From assembly GCF_018919205.1 (NCBI RefSeq), contig NZ_JAHLQN010000001.1, positions 2,294,001 through 2,358,000 on the forward strand: a DNA stretch of 64,000 bases. The letters run 5' to 3'. The notes below the pieces were generated by a model that ran no database searches, was not told where the DNA came from, and saw only the letters and a program-made list of their open reading frames with translations. Both the position numbers and the translations under genes were made by a program. The stretch is from Dysosmobacter acutus (GTDB lineage: Bacteria; Bacillota; Clostridia; Oscillospirales; Oscillospiraceae). Positions 16,125-24,610 of the stretch are shown piece by piece. The stretch's first letter is position 1. Each line of letters opens with the position of its first letter.

Positions 16125-17129
16125 TCAAATCCGCCCGCCGCTCCCGGATTCGCTTTTCTTTTGCTGAAGCGCCCTGTATACCTTTTCCGGCGTGATCGGC
16201 AGATCCAGGATCCAGACGCCCACCGCGTCGAAAATGGCGTTGGCAATGGCCGGGGCCGTGGGCAGAATGGCGGGTTCCCCCACGCCCTTGGCCCCATAGG
16301 GGCCGGTGGGCTCCGGACGCTCTATAAAGTCGCTGAGGATCGGCGGCACGTCGCCGGCCGTCGGGACGATATAATCCGTAAACTGGTTGTTGCGCACCTT
16401 CCCTTCCTGAAGCACCATCTCCTCGTACCGGGCAAAGCCCACGCCCATTCCGGTTCCGCCGTGGATCTGGCCATGGACCAGCATGGGGTTGACGGCCTGT
16501 CCGCAGTCGTGGACGGCGTAAATTTTTTTGACCGCAAAGGCTCCGGTCTCATCGTCCACGTCCACAACGGCGATCTGGGCGGCGTACACGTGGGTGGCGT
16601 ACTGCTTGCCGTGGCCGGTCTCTTTGCGGATGGGCCGGATGTGTGGGCTGAACGTCCCCTTCCCCAATATAGCGGTTCCCATGGTGCGAAAGGCATAGTC
16701 CGCGGCCTGGGCGACGGAGACGCTCTCCTCTTCAAAGCCCTCTATGCAGACACGGTTGTTTTCCACCCGCAGGCCGCCGGGGTCCATGTCCAGCAAGCGG
16801 GACGCTGCCCGGAGCAGCGTCTCCCTGGCCTCCGCGCAGGCTATCAGAACCGCGTTCCCGGTGGCGTAGGTGGTCCTGCTGCCCACCGGCCCCCGGTCGT
16901 AGGGGGCCAGCTTGGAATCCCCGGACACCACCGCGATCCGGTCGATGGAAATACCCAGCGCCTCGGAGGCGATCTGGGACAGCACGGTGACAGAACCCTG
17001 CCCGATGTCCGTGGTGCCCAAGTAGAGCACCGCCGTGCCGTCCGCGTTGACCTTTACAAAACAGGCGGAAACGCCGGTGGGGGCGATGGGATAAAACATG
17101 GCGGCCAGGCCGCGCCCGCGGTGAATCAT
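16125..17129 (-). CDS. Molybdenum hydroxylase, medium molybdopterin subunit (NdhM-like)
   Basis: 334 residues equal to the second Mo-cofactor-binding half of xanthine dehydrogenase large subunits. It carries GTTDIGQGSVTVLSQIASEA, the glycine-rich RGPVGSRTTYATG, and the active-site loop GAKGVGEPA whose Glu is the catalytic base of the family. It overlaps the preceding large subunit by four bases (ATGA), at the natural boundary between the two Mo-binding domains. This two-gene arrangement is known from the nicotinate dehydrogenase of Eubacterium barkeri (NdhL plus NdhM). The substrate is probably an N-heterocycle, but sequence reading alone does not show which. Confidence 0.9.
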   Translation of the reverse strand: MIHRGRGLAAMFYPIAPTGVSACFVKVNADGTAVLYLGTTDIGQGSVTVLSQIASEALGISIDRIAVVSGDSKLAPYDRGPVGSRTTYATGNAVLIACAEARETLLRAASRLLDMDPGGLRVENNRVCIEGFEEESVSVAQAADYAFRTMGTAILGKGTFSPHIRPIRKETGHGKQYATHVYAAQIAVVDVDDETGAFAVKKIYAVHDCGQAVNPMLVHGQIHGGTGMGVGFARYEEMVLQEGKVRNNQFTDYIVPTAGDVPPILSDFIERPEPTGPYGAKGVGEPAILPTAPAIANAIFDAVGVWILDLPITPEKVYRALQQKKSESGSGGRI

Positions 17130-18379
17130 TCCCAGTCGCCTCCTTCCCGTGCCAGCTGGACCGCCCGGTCGATTGCCTGCCCCACGGTGACCTGGTTCAG
17201 CGACATGCCGGTGGGCAGCTTGTCGCCGTCCCGGATGGCGTTGATCCTTCTGAACTCCAGCGGTGAAATGCCCATCCGGCGGGCGATGTAGTCGGTGTGC
17301 ACCTCGTAGGCAAAGCCAAGCTGGGGCACGCCGAATCCGCGCATGGCGCTTCCAAAGCTGTTGTTTGTGTAGACCAGTTTCCCGCAGACCCGGGTGTTTG
17401 GAATCCGGTAGGGGCCGCAGCCGTGGATGCAGCCCTTCTCCAGCGTCATCTTCCCAAGCCCCACATAGGGGCCGCAGTCGGAGACAATCCAGACCTCCCG
17501 GGCCAGTATTCTCCCATCCTCCAAGACGCCGGAGCGCATTTTGATCCAGTAGGGGTGGCGCACGGTGGAGCAGTCGAACTCCTCCTCACGGGTATAGGCC
17601 ATTTTCACCGGGCGGCGGGTCTTGATGGCCAGCACAGCCAGGATGTGCTCAAACGTGATCTCGTTTTTCCCGCCGAACCCGCCGCCCACGGAGCCGGTGA
17701 TGACCCGGACTTTGCTCTGGGGCCAGCCGATGGCCAGTGCCAGGTCCTCCGCGATCAGGGCCGGGCGCTGTACCGAGGTCCGGACCACAATATCTCCCGC
17801 GATCTCGTCCAGGTAGGCCACGGCGGCATGGGGCTCGATGAATGCGTGCTCATTGACCGGTGTATACATCTGCTGCTCAAAAATATGCGGGCACCGGGGG
17901 AAGGCCCGGTCCACATCCCCGTTGACGATTTTTACCTCCGCCGCGATGTTGCCGCCTCCGTGGATAGAGCAGCTTCCCTCTTTCATGGCCTCAAAGGGGT
18001 CGAACACACCGGGCAGGTCCTCATACTCCACGCGGATAAGCGCGGCGGCCTTTTGCGCGATCTCCTCCGACTCCGCGGCCACGGCGGCCACGCTGTCGTA
18101 GTAGCCCCGCACGCGGTCATCCGACAGGAAGGGCTCGTCCCGGATGCTGACGCCGTGGCGGTTGCAGGCAAAATCCCCGGCCGTGCACACGGCGGCCACA
18201 CCGCTCAGAGCCTGGGCCTCGGAGAGGTCGATGGAGCGGATTTTGGCGTGGGCGCGCTCACTGTGCTTGACCTTGCACCAAAGGGCGTTTGGCAGGTCGA
18301 TGTCCGCGCCGTAGCGCGCTCTTCCGGTGACAAGGAGTTCCGCGTCCAGGCGCGGCATGGAGGTTCCCACCGTGTTCAT
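17126..18379 (-). CDS. Molybdenum hydroxylase, large molybdopterin subunit (NdhL-like)
   Basis: 417 residues covering the N-terminal Ald_Xan_dh a/b domain (SMPRLDAELLVTGRARYGAD) and the first Mo-binding half, with GSVGGGFGGKNE and AMRGFGVPQ, the motifs that contact the molybdopterin. A glutamine in TSVQRPAL matches the conserved Gln near the Mo centre. The protein ends before the second Mo domain, which the next gene supplies. The start at 18379 follows GGAGGGAG and overlaps the FeS subunit stop as ATGA; longer in-frame sequence upstream lies over that gene. Acts with the FAD and FeS subunits to hydroxylate a substrate with water-derived oxygen. Confidence 0.9.
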   Translation of the reverse strand: MNTVGTSMPRLDAELLVTGRARYGADIDLPNALWCKVKHSERAHAKIRSIDLSEAQALSGVAAVCTAGDFACNRHGVSIRDEPFLSDDRVRGYYDSVAAVAAESEEIAQKAAALIRVEYEDLPGVFDPFEAMKEGSCSIHGGGNIAAEVKIVNGDVDRAFPRCPHIFEQQMYTPVNEHAFIEPHAAVAYLDEIAGDIVVRTSVQRPALIAEDLALAIGWPQSKVRVITGSVGGGFGGKNEITFEHILAVLAIKTRRPVKMAYTREEEFDCSTVRHPYWIKMRSGVLEDGRILAREVWIVSDCGPYVGLGKMTLEKGCIHGCGPYRIPNTRVCGKLVYTNNSFGSAMRGFGVPQLGFAYEVHTDYIARRMGISPLEFRRINAIRDGDKLPTGMSLNQVTVGQAIDRAVQLAREGGDWE

Positions 18380-18852
18380 GCTCCGCTCCCTCCATTCTCC
18401 GCCGCGTATTCCATCACGGACTTGACGATATTGACATAGCCGGTGCACCGGCAGAGATTGCCGCCGATCCCCGCGCGGATTTCCGCCTCGCTGGGACAGG
18501 GATTCTCCTCCACCAGAACCTTGGCCGCAAGGAGCATGCCCGGCCCGCAGAATCCGCACTGGAGCGCGGAATTTTTGATAAAGACCTCCTGGAGGGGATG
18601 GAGCTTTCCGTCCTGCTCCAGTCCTTCAATAGTGGTGAAGCGGTGTCCCTGGGCCCGGCAGGCCAGGATGAGGCAGGAGTTGACGATGTCTCCGTCCATA
18701 ATGATGCTGCACGCGCCGCACTCCCCGCTGCCGCAGCCTATCTTTGTGCCGTACAGATGCAGCCGGTTTCGTATGACGTCCACCAGGACCTCATGGTCCT
18801 CCACCTGCACCGGGTACTCCCGCTCGTTGATGGTCAGCACAATGTCTCTCAT
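18376..18852 (-). CDS. Molybdenum hydroxylase, [2Fe-2S] subunit (NdhS-like)
   Basis: 158 residues. An N-terminal plant-type [2Fe-2S] domain carries the ligands in CGSGECGAC plus a later Cys (VNSCLI). The C-terminal helical [2Fe-2S] domain carries CGFC and CRC (NLCRCTGY). All eight Cys ligands are present, so electrons can pass from the Mo centre to FAD. It overlaps the FAD subunit upstream and the large subunit downstream by four bases each, so the subunits are translated in step. Confidence 0.95.
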   Translation of the reverse strand: MRDIVLTINEREYPVQVEDHEVLVDVIRNRLHLYGTKIGCGSGECGACSIIMDGDIVNSCLILACRAQGHRFTTIEGLEQDGKLHPLQEVFIKNSALQCGFCGPGMLLAAKVLVEENPCPSEAEIRAGIGGNLCRCTGYVNIVKSVMEYAAENGGSGA

Positions 18853-19739
18853 TCACGTCCTCCTATCACAAGGTCCTCCGGATCGGACCGCCCGGTGAGA
18901 ACGCGCAGGCTCTTGCAGACCAGGGCGCCGGCCAGGGAGGAGCGGTATTCGGCGCTGGCCCGGAAGTCGTCGATGGGTCGGATTTCGCGCGCCACCAGTT
19001 CCCGCACCGCCTGTTCCTCTATCTCCGACGCGCTCCGTCCCTCAAGGTAATCCTCCAGGCCGTGGATCCGCACCGGAGTAGGCGCGCAGGCCCCCACCGC
19101 GACGCGGACCTGATGCAGGCAGTCCTGCCGGACCACCGCTCCCACCGCCTCGTTGACAATGGACAGCGTCAGCGTATTACGGCGGCCAAACTTGATAAAA
19201 TGGGCCTTGCGGCGCTCTTCCCGGTCCGGCAGAAGTATCCTGGTCAGAATCTCCCCCGGTCTCAGGCAGGTCTTCCTTGGGCCCACGAAAAAGTCCTCCG
19301 CGCCGACCCGGCGGCAGCCCGAGGCGGAAGCAATCTCCAGGACCGCGTCATAAACCAGCAGCGCCGGCGCCGTATCCATGCTGGGCAGGCCGGAACAGAG
19401 GTTTCCGCCCACCGTCGCAAGCCCTCTGGTCTGGGTGCAGCCAACGGAGCCTGCCGCCAGATAGAGAGCGTGCCACAGGGACTGGATGAGATTGTTGGAA
19501 CAGAGTTTTTTCATGGTGCAGGCAGCGCCGATCTCCGTTCCCTCCGCCGTGAGACGGATGCCGCCTATCCCGACGGACTGGAGATCGATCAAAAACGCGG
19601 GATGCAAAGCGCCTTTACGCATAGAGGGAACCAGGTCGGTCCCGCCGCTGATGTACATGCAGCCCGCCTCCCGGTGCGCCTGGTAAAGCTCTATCGCCTC
19701 CGGAATAGACGCGGGACTGAAAAGCTGAAACCGCTCCAA
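18849..19739 (-). CDS. Molybdenum hydroxylase, FAD subunit (NdhF-like)
   Basis: 296 residues of the CoxM/NdhF FAD-binding family. The pyrophosphate loop is SGGTDLVPSM and the second FAD signature is TVGGNLCSGLPSMDTAPAL. It would pass electrons from the FeS subunit to an external acceptor, possibly NADP in the nicotinate dehydrogenase case. Translation begins at TTG, with AAGG close upstream and only five bases after the cupin gene. The subunit order F-S-L-M matches the E. barkeri operon. Confidence 0.92.
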   Translation of the reverse strand: MERFQLFSPASIPEAIELYQAHREAGCMYISGGTDLVPSMRKGALHPAFLIDLQSVGIGGIRLTAEGTEIGAACTMKKLCSNNLIQSLWHALYLAAGSVGCTQTRGLATVGGNLCSGLPSMDTAPALLVYDAVLEIASASGCRRVGAEDFFVGPRKTCLRPGEILTRILLPDREERRKAHFIKFGRRNTLTLSIVNEAVGAVVRQDCLHQVRVAVGACAPTPVRIHGLEDYLEGRSASEIEEQAVRELVAREIRPIDDFRASAEYRSSLAGALVCKSLRVLTGRSDPEDLVIGGRE

Positions 19740-19744
19740 TGACC

Positions 19745-20098
19745 TTACGCCCCCTTCCCGCCGTCATCCGGCGCTGTTTGGAGAGCGGGCACATTGATGG
19801 TCAGGTACTCCGCGTCGGACACGCCGTCGCCGCAGACCTGGTGCTGCTCCCCCGGCTCAAACCGGAACGCGCAGCCGGCCGGAACCACCGTGGTCTTACC
19901 GCCGCAGGTCACATGGAGGCTGCCCCGGAGGACAAAAAAGATATGTTCAAAGTCATGCCGATGGGCTTGGGCTCCGCCGCCGGCCAAAATCAGGTTGTGC
20001 CGGACGGAAACGCCTCCGCCCTCAAAAACGGTGCGGCCGAATACGCTCCAATGCCCCGGCGCGGTTTTTGCCTCAGACGCCATCACGTTGTGAATCAA
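19745..20098 (-). CDS. Small cupin-domain protein
   Basis: 117 residues, a single beta-barrel cupin. The first cupin motif is GGAQAHRHDFEHIFFVLRG, with His-His-Glu metal ligands; the second is PAGCAFRFEPGEQHQV. Translation starts at TTG after GGGAGGG. It lies between the TRAP permease and the Mo hydroxylase genes. It could be a small isomerase, dioxygenase-like enzyme or ligand binder in the pathway; I cannot choose among them. Confidence 0.8.
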   Translation of the reverse strand: MIHNVMASEAKTAPGHWSVFGRTVFEGGGVSVRHNLILAGGGAQAHRHDFEHIFFVLRGSLHVTCGGKTTVVPAGCAFRFEPGEQHQVCGDGVSDAEYLTINVPALQTAPDDGGKGA

Positions 20099-20131
20099 CA
20101 GAGGAATCCCTCCCTTTGGCAGATTTAATTG

Positions 20132-22048
20132 CTATATTTTTTCAGCTTCCTTTTTCTTCCGGCTCACTATCAAGTGGACAAGCATGGTCGCGGCCAGAAC
20201 GCCAAAGCCCACCACATCCGTGGTAAGAGAGGGGTCGATCATCAAGAGGCCGCCTGCCAAAAAGGCCACCCGGAAAACGGGATTGACCGTGTGCCTGTAC
20301 CAGCCGATGGTTGCAAAGGAGATGCCCGCGCATCCGATAAGCGCCGTAATACAGGTTCGCAGAGCCGGTCCCGCCCCATTGATGATGACCAGCATGTCCG
20401 GGTTGATGGCAAAGAAAAAGGGGAGCATAAAGGCCACCAGTCCAATCCGCACGGCGGTAAAGCCCACTTTCATGGGGGAGTCCCCGGAGATACCGGCGGC
20501 CGCATAGGCCGAGAGGCACACCGGCGGAGTCAGGGCGGAGAGACTGGCAAAGTGCAGGATGAAGAGATGGGCCGCGGCCATGGGGATGCCCAACTTCAGC
20601 AGGGAACTGACACAGACGCTGGCCGCTATGACATAGGAGGCGGCCACCGGCAGCCCCATGCCCAGCACAATGACAATGGCGGCTGTCAGAAGCAGGGACA
20701 GCAGGACGCTGCCCTGCCCCACCTGCAAAATGGCGGAGGAGAACTTGACTGCAATTCCCGTCATATTCAATACGGCCACCACAATGCTGGCGCACAGGAA
20801 CGCGGCGCCGATGCCGGCCATGGCGGAGGCGCACTTGTACATCGCATCGACGATGCCTATCAGTCCCTCCTTCAGGGACTTGCGTGTCTTGGGATTGATG
20901 AAGTAGATCACACAGCCGCAGATCATGGCGTAAAAGGTGCCCTTGAGCGGGCTTTGCTGCAGCACCGTCAGCACGATAATGATAATGGCCAGGGGCAGCA
21001 GCAGATAGGCGCGTTTCAAAAGTGCGCCCCAGGAGACGATGTCCTCAGCGTCCATGGCCTTGAGGCTGAGCCGCCCCGCCTCAAGGTCAATGGAAAAATA
21101 GAGGCTCACATAGTAGATCAGGGCGGGGATGACCGCGGCGATGGCCAGCTGGCCGTAGGGGATGCCGCTGAGGTCCGCGGCCAAAAACGCGGCGGAGGCC
21201 ATGATGGGCGGCATGATCTGCCCTCCGGTGGAGGCCACTGCCTCCACCGCCGCGGCAAAATGGCTGGGATAGCCGATGCGCTTCATGAGCGGAATGGTGA
21301 AGGTTCCGGTGGCCACCACATTGGCGGTGCCGGCTCCGGACACGGTCCCAAAGAGCGCGCTGGAGACAATGGCTACTTTGGCGGGGCCGCCTCTTGATCT
21401 GCCGGTCAACTTGGCGGCCAGCTCCGTGAAATAATCGCCGGTACCGCAGATCTCCATGAGCTTTCCCACAAAGACAAAAGGCAGCACATAGGAGAGGCAC
21501 ACGCCGATCAGCGAGCTGAAAAATCCGTCCTGCATGAAATACATGGTGGTCATCATCTTCCGGGGCGTGATCTGCAGGATGCGGAAGGAGCCGGAGAGAT
21601 TGTGGCCGAACAGGCAGTAGGCCATGGCCACACCGGCCAGAAGGACCATGGGCCAGCCCACCAGCCGCTGAGCCATCACAAGAATCGCAATGGCGGTGAT
21701 GGTGGAGAAGAGGAAATCCAGGTCCGTGGACGAGATGGCATAGCGCATCATCCAGGATTGCTGGTCTATAAAAATATAGACCGTGGAGGCAATTACGCCG
21801 CAGACCAGCACCGTGTCCACAATCCACCAAAAGAGGATCGTTCCCTTCTTTTTTCCTGGCTTTGGCGCCACCAGGTAGGCCATGATGACCAGAAAGCAGA
21901 CGTGAACCGGGCGGATATATCCTGGTGAGGTTGCGCGGATCATCAGCGAATAAATGTGGTACAGGATGCCGGCAACTGCAACGCATTTTGCCAACAGCAG
22001 CAGCTTGGGGTTGTCAACTCCTGTCTTCGGTATCGTTGCGTTCTTCAT
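20132..22048 (-). CDS. TRAP transporter fused permease (4TM/12TM, DctQM fusion)
   Basis: 638 residues and about 16-18 membrane segments, the fused small and large TRAP permease that partners TAXI-type binding proteins. The DctM part shows GTVSGAGTANVVATGTFTIP and GMGLPVAASYVIAAS, both typical of this family. The ATG at 22048 follows GGGAGG by four bases. It follows the TAXI receptor gene after a 112-base gap with a strong hairpin, and imports that receptor's ligand by a Na+ or H+ gradient. The ligand is probably the substrate of the downstream Mo hydroxylase. Confidence 0.93.
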   Translation of the reverse strand: MKNATIPKTGVDNPKLLLLAKCVAVAGILYHIYSLMIRATSPGYIRPVHVCFLVIMAYLVAPKPGKKKGTILFWWIVDTVLVCGVIASTVYIFIDQQSWMMRYAISSTDLDFLFSTITAIAILVMAQRLVGWPMVLLAGVAMAYCLFGHNLSGSFRILQITPRKMMTTMYFMQDGFFSSLIGVCLSYVLPFVFVGKLMEICGTGDYFTELAAKLTGRSRGGPAKVAIVSSALFGTVSGAGTANVVATGTFTIPLMKRIGYPSHFAAAVEAVASTGGQIMPPIMASAAFLAADLSGIPYGQLAIAAVIPALIYYVSLYFSIDLEAGRLSLKAMDAEDIVSWGALLKRAYLLLPLAIIIIVLTVLQQSPLKGTFYAMICGCVIYFINPKTRKSLKEGLIGIVDAMYKCASAMAGIGAAFLCASIVVAVLNMTGIAVKFSSAILQVGQGSVLLSLLLTAAIVIVLGMGLPVAASYVIAASVCVSSLLKLGIPMAAAHLFILHFASLSALTPPVCLSAYAAAGISGDSPMKVGFTAVRIGLVAFMLPFFFAINPDMLVIINGAGPALRTCITALIGCAGISFATIGWYRHTVNPVFRVAFLAGGLLMIDPSLTTDVVGFGVLAATMLVHLIVSRKKKEAEKI

Positions 22049-22088
22049 AAAGCCTCCCACGCTGTAAATTCACCTGTCGGACTGAATT

Positions 22089-22120
22089 CCGGTCCGCGCG
22101 GCTCCTTGCGCGCGGACCGG
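22089..22120 (-). other. Intercistronic hairpin between TAXI receptor and permease genes
   Basis: Perfect 12-base GC-rich stem CCGGTCCGCGCG / CGCGCGGACCGG with an 8-base loop and no T run. Such hairpins commonly stabilise the upstream receptor mRNA and lower permease expression. A similar hairpin stands between dctP and dctQ at 53483-53510. Confidence 0.7.
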
Positions 22121-22160
22121 AAGCGTCCTGGCGACACAAATAGACCTTTACCGCATGAGT

Positions 22161-23213
22161 CTAAAAGTTGCCTGGGTCAAACGCGGAGACGTCGATGCCC
22201 TGCTCCTCGTAATAGCGCATCGCGCCTGGGTGCATGGGGCCGTACATGTACTGGACGTTTTCCAGCGCAATATCCTTTGCGGACGCCACGTTGGTCACAA
22301 TGGTATCGTAGTTGTCAAACGCGGCCTTCGTCATGGCATAGACCACGTCGTCGGGGAAGTCCTCCGTGCAGATGGCGATGGAGTAGAAGCCCAGCATCTG
22401 CAGGTCCTCATCCAGGGATTTATAGAGGTCGGAGGAGATGGGGAAGATGCTGTAATAGGGCGCCGCCTCATGGATCTTTTCCATGTCCTCCATCGGCACG
22501 GTCAAAAGGGACACCTTGTCCATGGTGGTCTCAAGCTCGGTCACAGAGGCGTTGGGATGGCCGCCGGCGTCCACAACGCAGTCCACGGTGCCGTCCTTCA
22601 GGGCGGTCAGCGCATCCGCGTATGCCATGTAGACCACCTCTCTTGGATGGATGCCGAACGTCTCAAATTCCAGAAGGGTCATATTCACCACACCGCCTCC
22701 GGAGGGCCCCAGACAGACGATCTTGTTCTCCAGGTCATAAATGGTTTTGAGGTTGGGGTCCACGGCATAGAACAGCTGGATGCTGGGATACAGCGGGAAC
22801 ATGGTGCGGACATTGTCAAACGTCCGGTCATAGCCGATGCCGTTCATTCCGCAGTACATGGCCGCGTTGTTGGTAAACCCGAATGTGTGGTCGTCCACGC
22901 CCACCGCGTTCATATTGGCGGTGCCGCCTCCGCCGGGCTCGCACTGGAGGGAGATGCCGGTGTCGTTTTTCAGCACTTCGCTGTAGCACACCATCAGGGT
23001 GTACCAGAGGCCGCCGCTGGAGCCGCTGGCCGTATTGAGCAGCGTGTAGCTGTCGGGAATGACCAGCTCATCGCCGGACCCGCCGGCGGAAGAACTTTGG
23101 GAGGAGCCTGAAGAGGAAGACCCGCCCTTGGCGGGAGCGCCTGTATTTCCACAGCCTGCAAGCAAGGTGAAAATCAGCATTCCGGACAGCAGGATTGACA
23201 ACATCTTTTTCAT
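22161..23213 (-). CDS. TAXI-family TRAP solute-binding lipoprotein
   Basis: 350 residues. Signal peptide MKKMLSILLSGMLIFTLLAGC gives a lipoprotein, with Cys21 as the lipid-bearing residue, followed by a Ser/Gly-rich linker. The mature part is a TAXI periplasmic-type receptor, with the family opening LNTASGSSGGLWYTLMVCYSE and a later CEPGGGGTANMNAV. Translation begins after AGGAGG. It binds the ligand for the fused TRAP permease downstream. TAXI ligands are mostly unknown; reported ones include glutamate and other organic acids. Confidence 0.92.
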   Translation of the reverse strand: MKKMLSILLSGMLIFTLLAGCGNTGAPAKGGSSSSGSSQSSSAGGSGDELVIPDSYTLLNTASGSSGGLWYTLMVCYSEVLKNDTGISLQCEPGGGGTANMNAVGVDDHTFGFTNNAAMYCGMNGIGYDRTFDNVRTMFPLYPSIQLFYAVDPNLKTIYDLENKIVCLGPSGGGVVNMTLLEFETFGIHPREVVYMAYADALTALKDGTVDCVVDAGGHPNASVTELETTMDKVSLLTVPMEDMEKIHEAAPYYSIFPISSDLYKSLDEDLQMLGFYSIAICTEDFPDDVVYAMTKAAFDNYDTIVTNVASAKDIALENVQYMYGPMHPGAMRYYEEQGIDVSAFDPGNF

Positions 23214-23282
23214 CTTTTGTACCTCCTAATCTTTTAACCCTTTGAAATAACCATAAGACATGGTGTGGGAACGCATTGAGAG

Positions 23283-24302
23283 TCAAGCCTGATTTTCAAC
23301 GATGATCCGGATGGCCTCCGGATCGTGGAACGCCGCAAATGCCTCCGCTGTCTTCTCCAGGGGGAAGCGGTGGGTGATAAGCGGATCGATCCGGACCGCC
23401 CCCCGGCGCAAAAGCTCCTCCGCCTCCCGGTAGCAGTCCGCCGCTCCCTTTACCCCCGTGACCGTGATCCCCTTGTTGTAGAACTCCCGTACCGGGAACT
23501 GGTCCGCGTCGCCGCGGTAGATGCTGAAGGCCAGCACCTGCCCGCTCTTGCGCACGATGTGGATGCACTGCTTCAGCGCGGTCACGGAACCGGAGGCCTC
23601 GACGGCGATATCCGGGCCGTCCGGAATCAGGGAGTCAATGGTCTCTTCCAAGCGGGGGTCGTCGTAGGCCACTGTCTTGTCCGCACCAAGCTCCATGGCA
23701 AGCCTTGCGCGGTTCTCCCGATGGCCAACCACCACAACGATCCGGCCAAACCCGGCGTGGCGCAGCAGCTGCAAAATAATCAGCCCATTGTGTCCCGGGC
23801 CGAAGATCACTGCGGTCTTTCCCGCCGGCTCCGCAATGCGGTGCACCAGATTGAGCCCGCAGCTGATGCCGATCAGGGACTGTGCGTCGGAGAAGGGAAT
23901 CTTTTCCGAGAGGTGAAAAAGCTGTGCGGTCGGGATGACGGCGTACTCCGCCATGGTGCCGTCGATGTCCACACCCAGCATCCTCCGCTCCCTGCACAGC
24001 TGCGCGGCGCCGGACAGGCAGTACTCGCACCGGCCGCAACCCCAGCTTCCCCGGAAAAAAACCGCGTCGTTCACGCGGAAGCCAAAGGACTCCCCGCGGA
24101 TTTCTTCGATGGTTCCGGCCGCCTCATGCCCATTCGTAATCGGCAGTTTGCGCGGGGGCAAACCGCCTTCGTACACCATGACATCCGTGCCGCACAGACC
24201 GGTCGCCCGGATACGGACCAGCGCCTGCCCATCCCGGAGCGCAGGCAATTCCCTCTCCACCACCGCAAGCTGCTTTGGAGCTGTCAAAATTGTTGCCTTC
24301 AC
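23283..24302 (-). CDS. Zinc-dependent medium-chain alcohol dehydrogenase
   Basis: 339 residues of the MDR/threonine-dehydrogenase-like group. Catalytic zinc ligands are seen as Cys in GLCGTDV and His-Glu in NGHEAAG. The structural zinc site has four Cys (CGRCEYC and later LC). The Rossmann motif is GPGHNGLIIL. It should oxidise or reduce an alcohol/carbonyl with NAD(P). It is the first gene of the 12-gene operon that runs to 11783, which suggests it acts on the imported compound or a product. Confidence 0.9.
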   Translation of the reverse strand: MKATILTAPKQLAVVERELPALRDGQALVRIRATGLCGTDVMVYEGGLPPRKLPITNGHEAAGTIEEIRGESFGFRVNDAVFFRGSWGCGRCEYCLSGAAQLCRERRMLGVDIDGTMAEYAVIPTAQLFHLSEKIPFSDAQSLIGISCGLNLVHRIAEPAGKTAVIFGPGHNGLIILQLLRHAGFGRIVVVVGHRENRARLAMELGADKTVAYDDPRLEETIDSLIPDGPDIAVEASGSVTALKQCIHIVRKSGQVLAFSIYRGDADQFPVREFYNKGITVTGVKGAADCYREAEELLRRGAVRIDPLITHRFPLEKTAEAFAAFHDPEAIRIIVENQA

Positions 24303-24350
24303 AAGAGCACCTCTTTCAATCCTGTAAAAATAAACAGTTTTATATGTCTC

Positions 24351-24428
24351 TTCTTTCGTTCATTGTGCAACTTGTCTATGCTCAGTATATGGGCCGTACC
24401 GGAAAATTTCTTTCGTTTTGTTGCGCAA
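24351..24428 (-). promoter_or_regulatory. Promoter region with two direct repeats, ahead of the 12-gene operon
   Basis: Two copies of a 20-21 base element lie in direct orientation at 24351-24370 and 24408-24428; on the plus strand both begin TTCTTTCGTT and end GCAA. Between them on the minus strand lies TATACT (24389-24384), a possible -10, with a poor -35 17 bases upstream that falls inside the second copy. A weak -35 covered by a repeat suits activator control, perhaps by the AraC protein at 10923. The rest of 24303-24570 holds no gene. Confidence 0.45.
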
Positions 24429-24569
24429 AATATCGCACATTTTAGTTTTTTCCCTCACAATCAATTGTTTAAATTTGCGTTGTCGCCCTCCGGCCTTTTC
24501 CGGTATGCAGCCCCGCAGCCGAAGGCCCGCGCTCAGGCTGTCCGGGACGGTATGCCCCTTCAAAAGGGC

Positions 24570-24602
24570 AAAAAAAGACGGGTGAGCTGTGCTCACCCGT
24601 CT
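24570..24602 (-). terminator. Terminator after the M18 aminopeptidase gene
   Basis: Twelve-base stem AGACGGGTGAGC / GCTCACCCGTCT with a three-base loop; on the minus strand it is followed by a run of seven T. Confidence 0.9.
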
Positions 24603-24610
24603 GCTGTTTC

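Noticed and set aside
17126-17129. Frameshift splitting a xanthine dehydrogenase large subunit
   Set aside because: The break is at a domain border with an ATGA overlap like the other subunit junctions, and two-gene Mo subunits are known from nicotinate dehydrogenase.
20129-21397. His/Gly-rich 422-codon plus-strand frame
   Set aside because: It is antisense to the TRAP permease; histidine and glutamine richness reflects codons for membrane residues read backwards.
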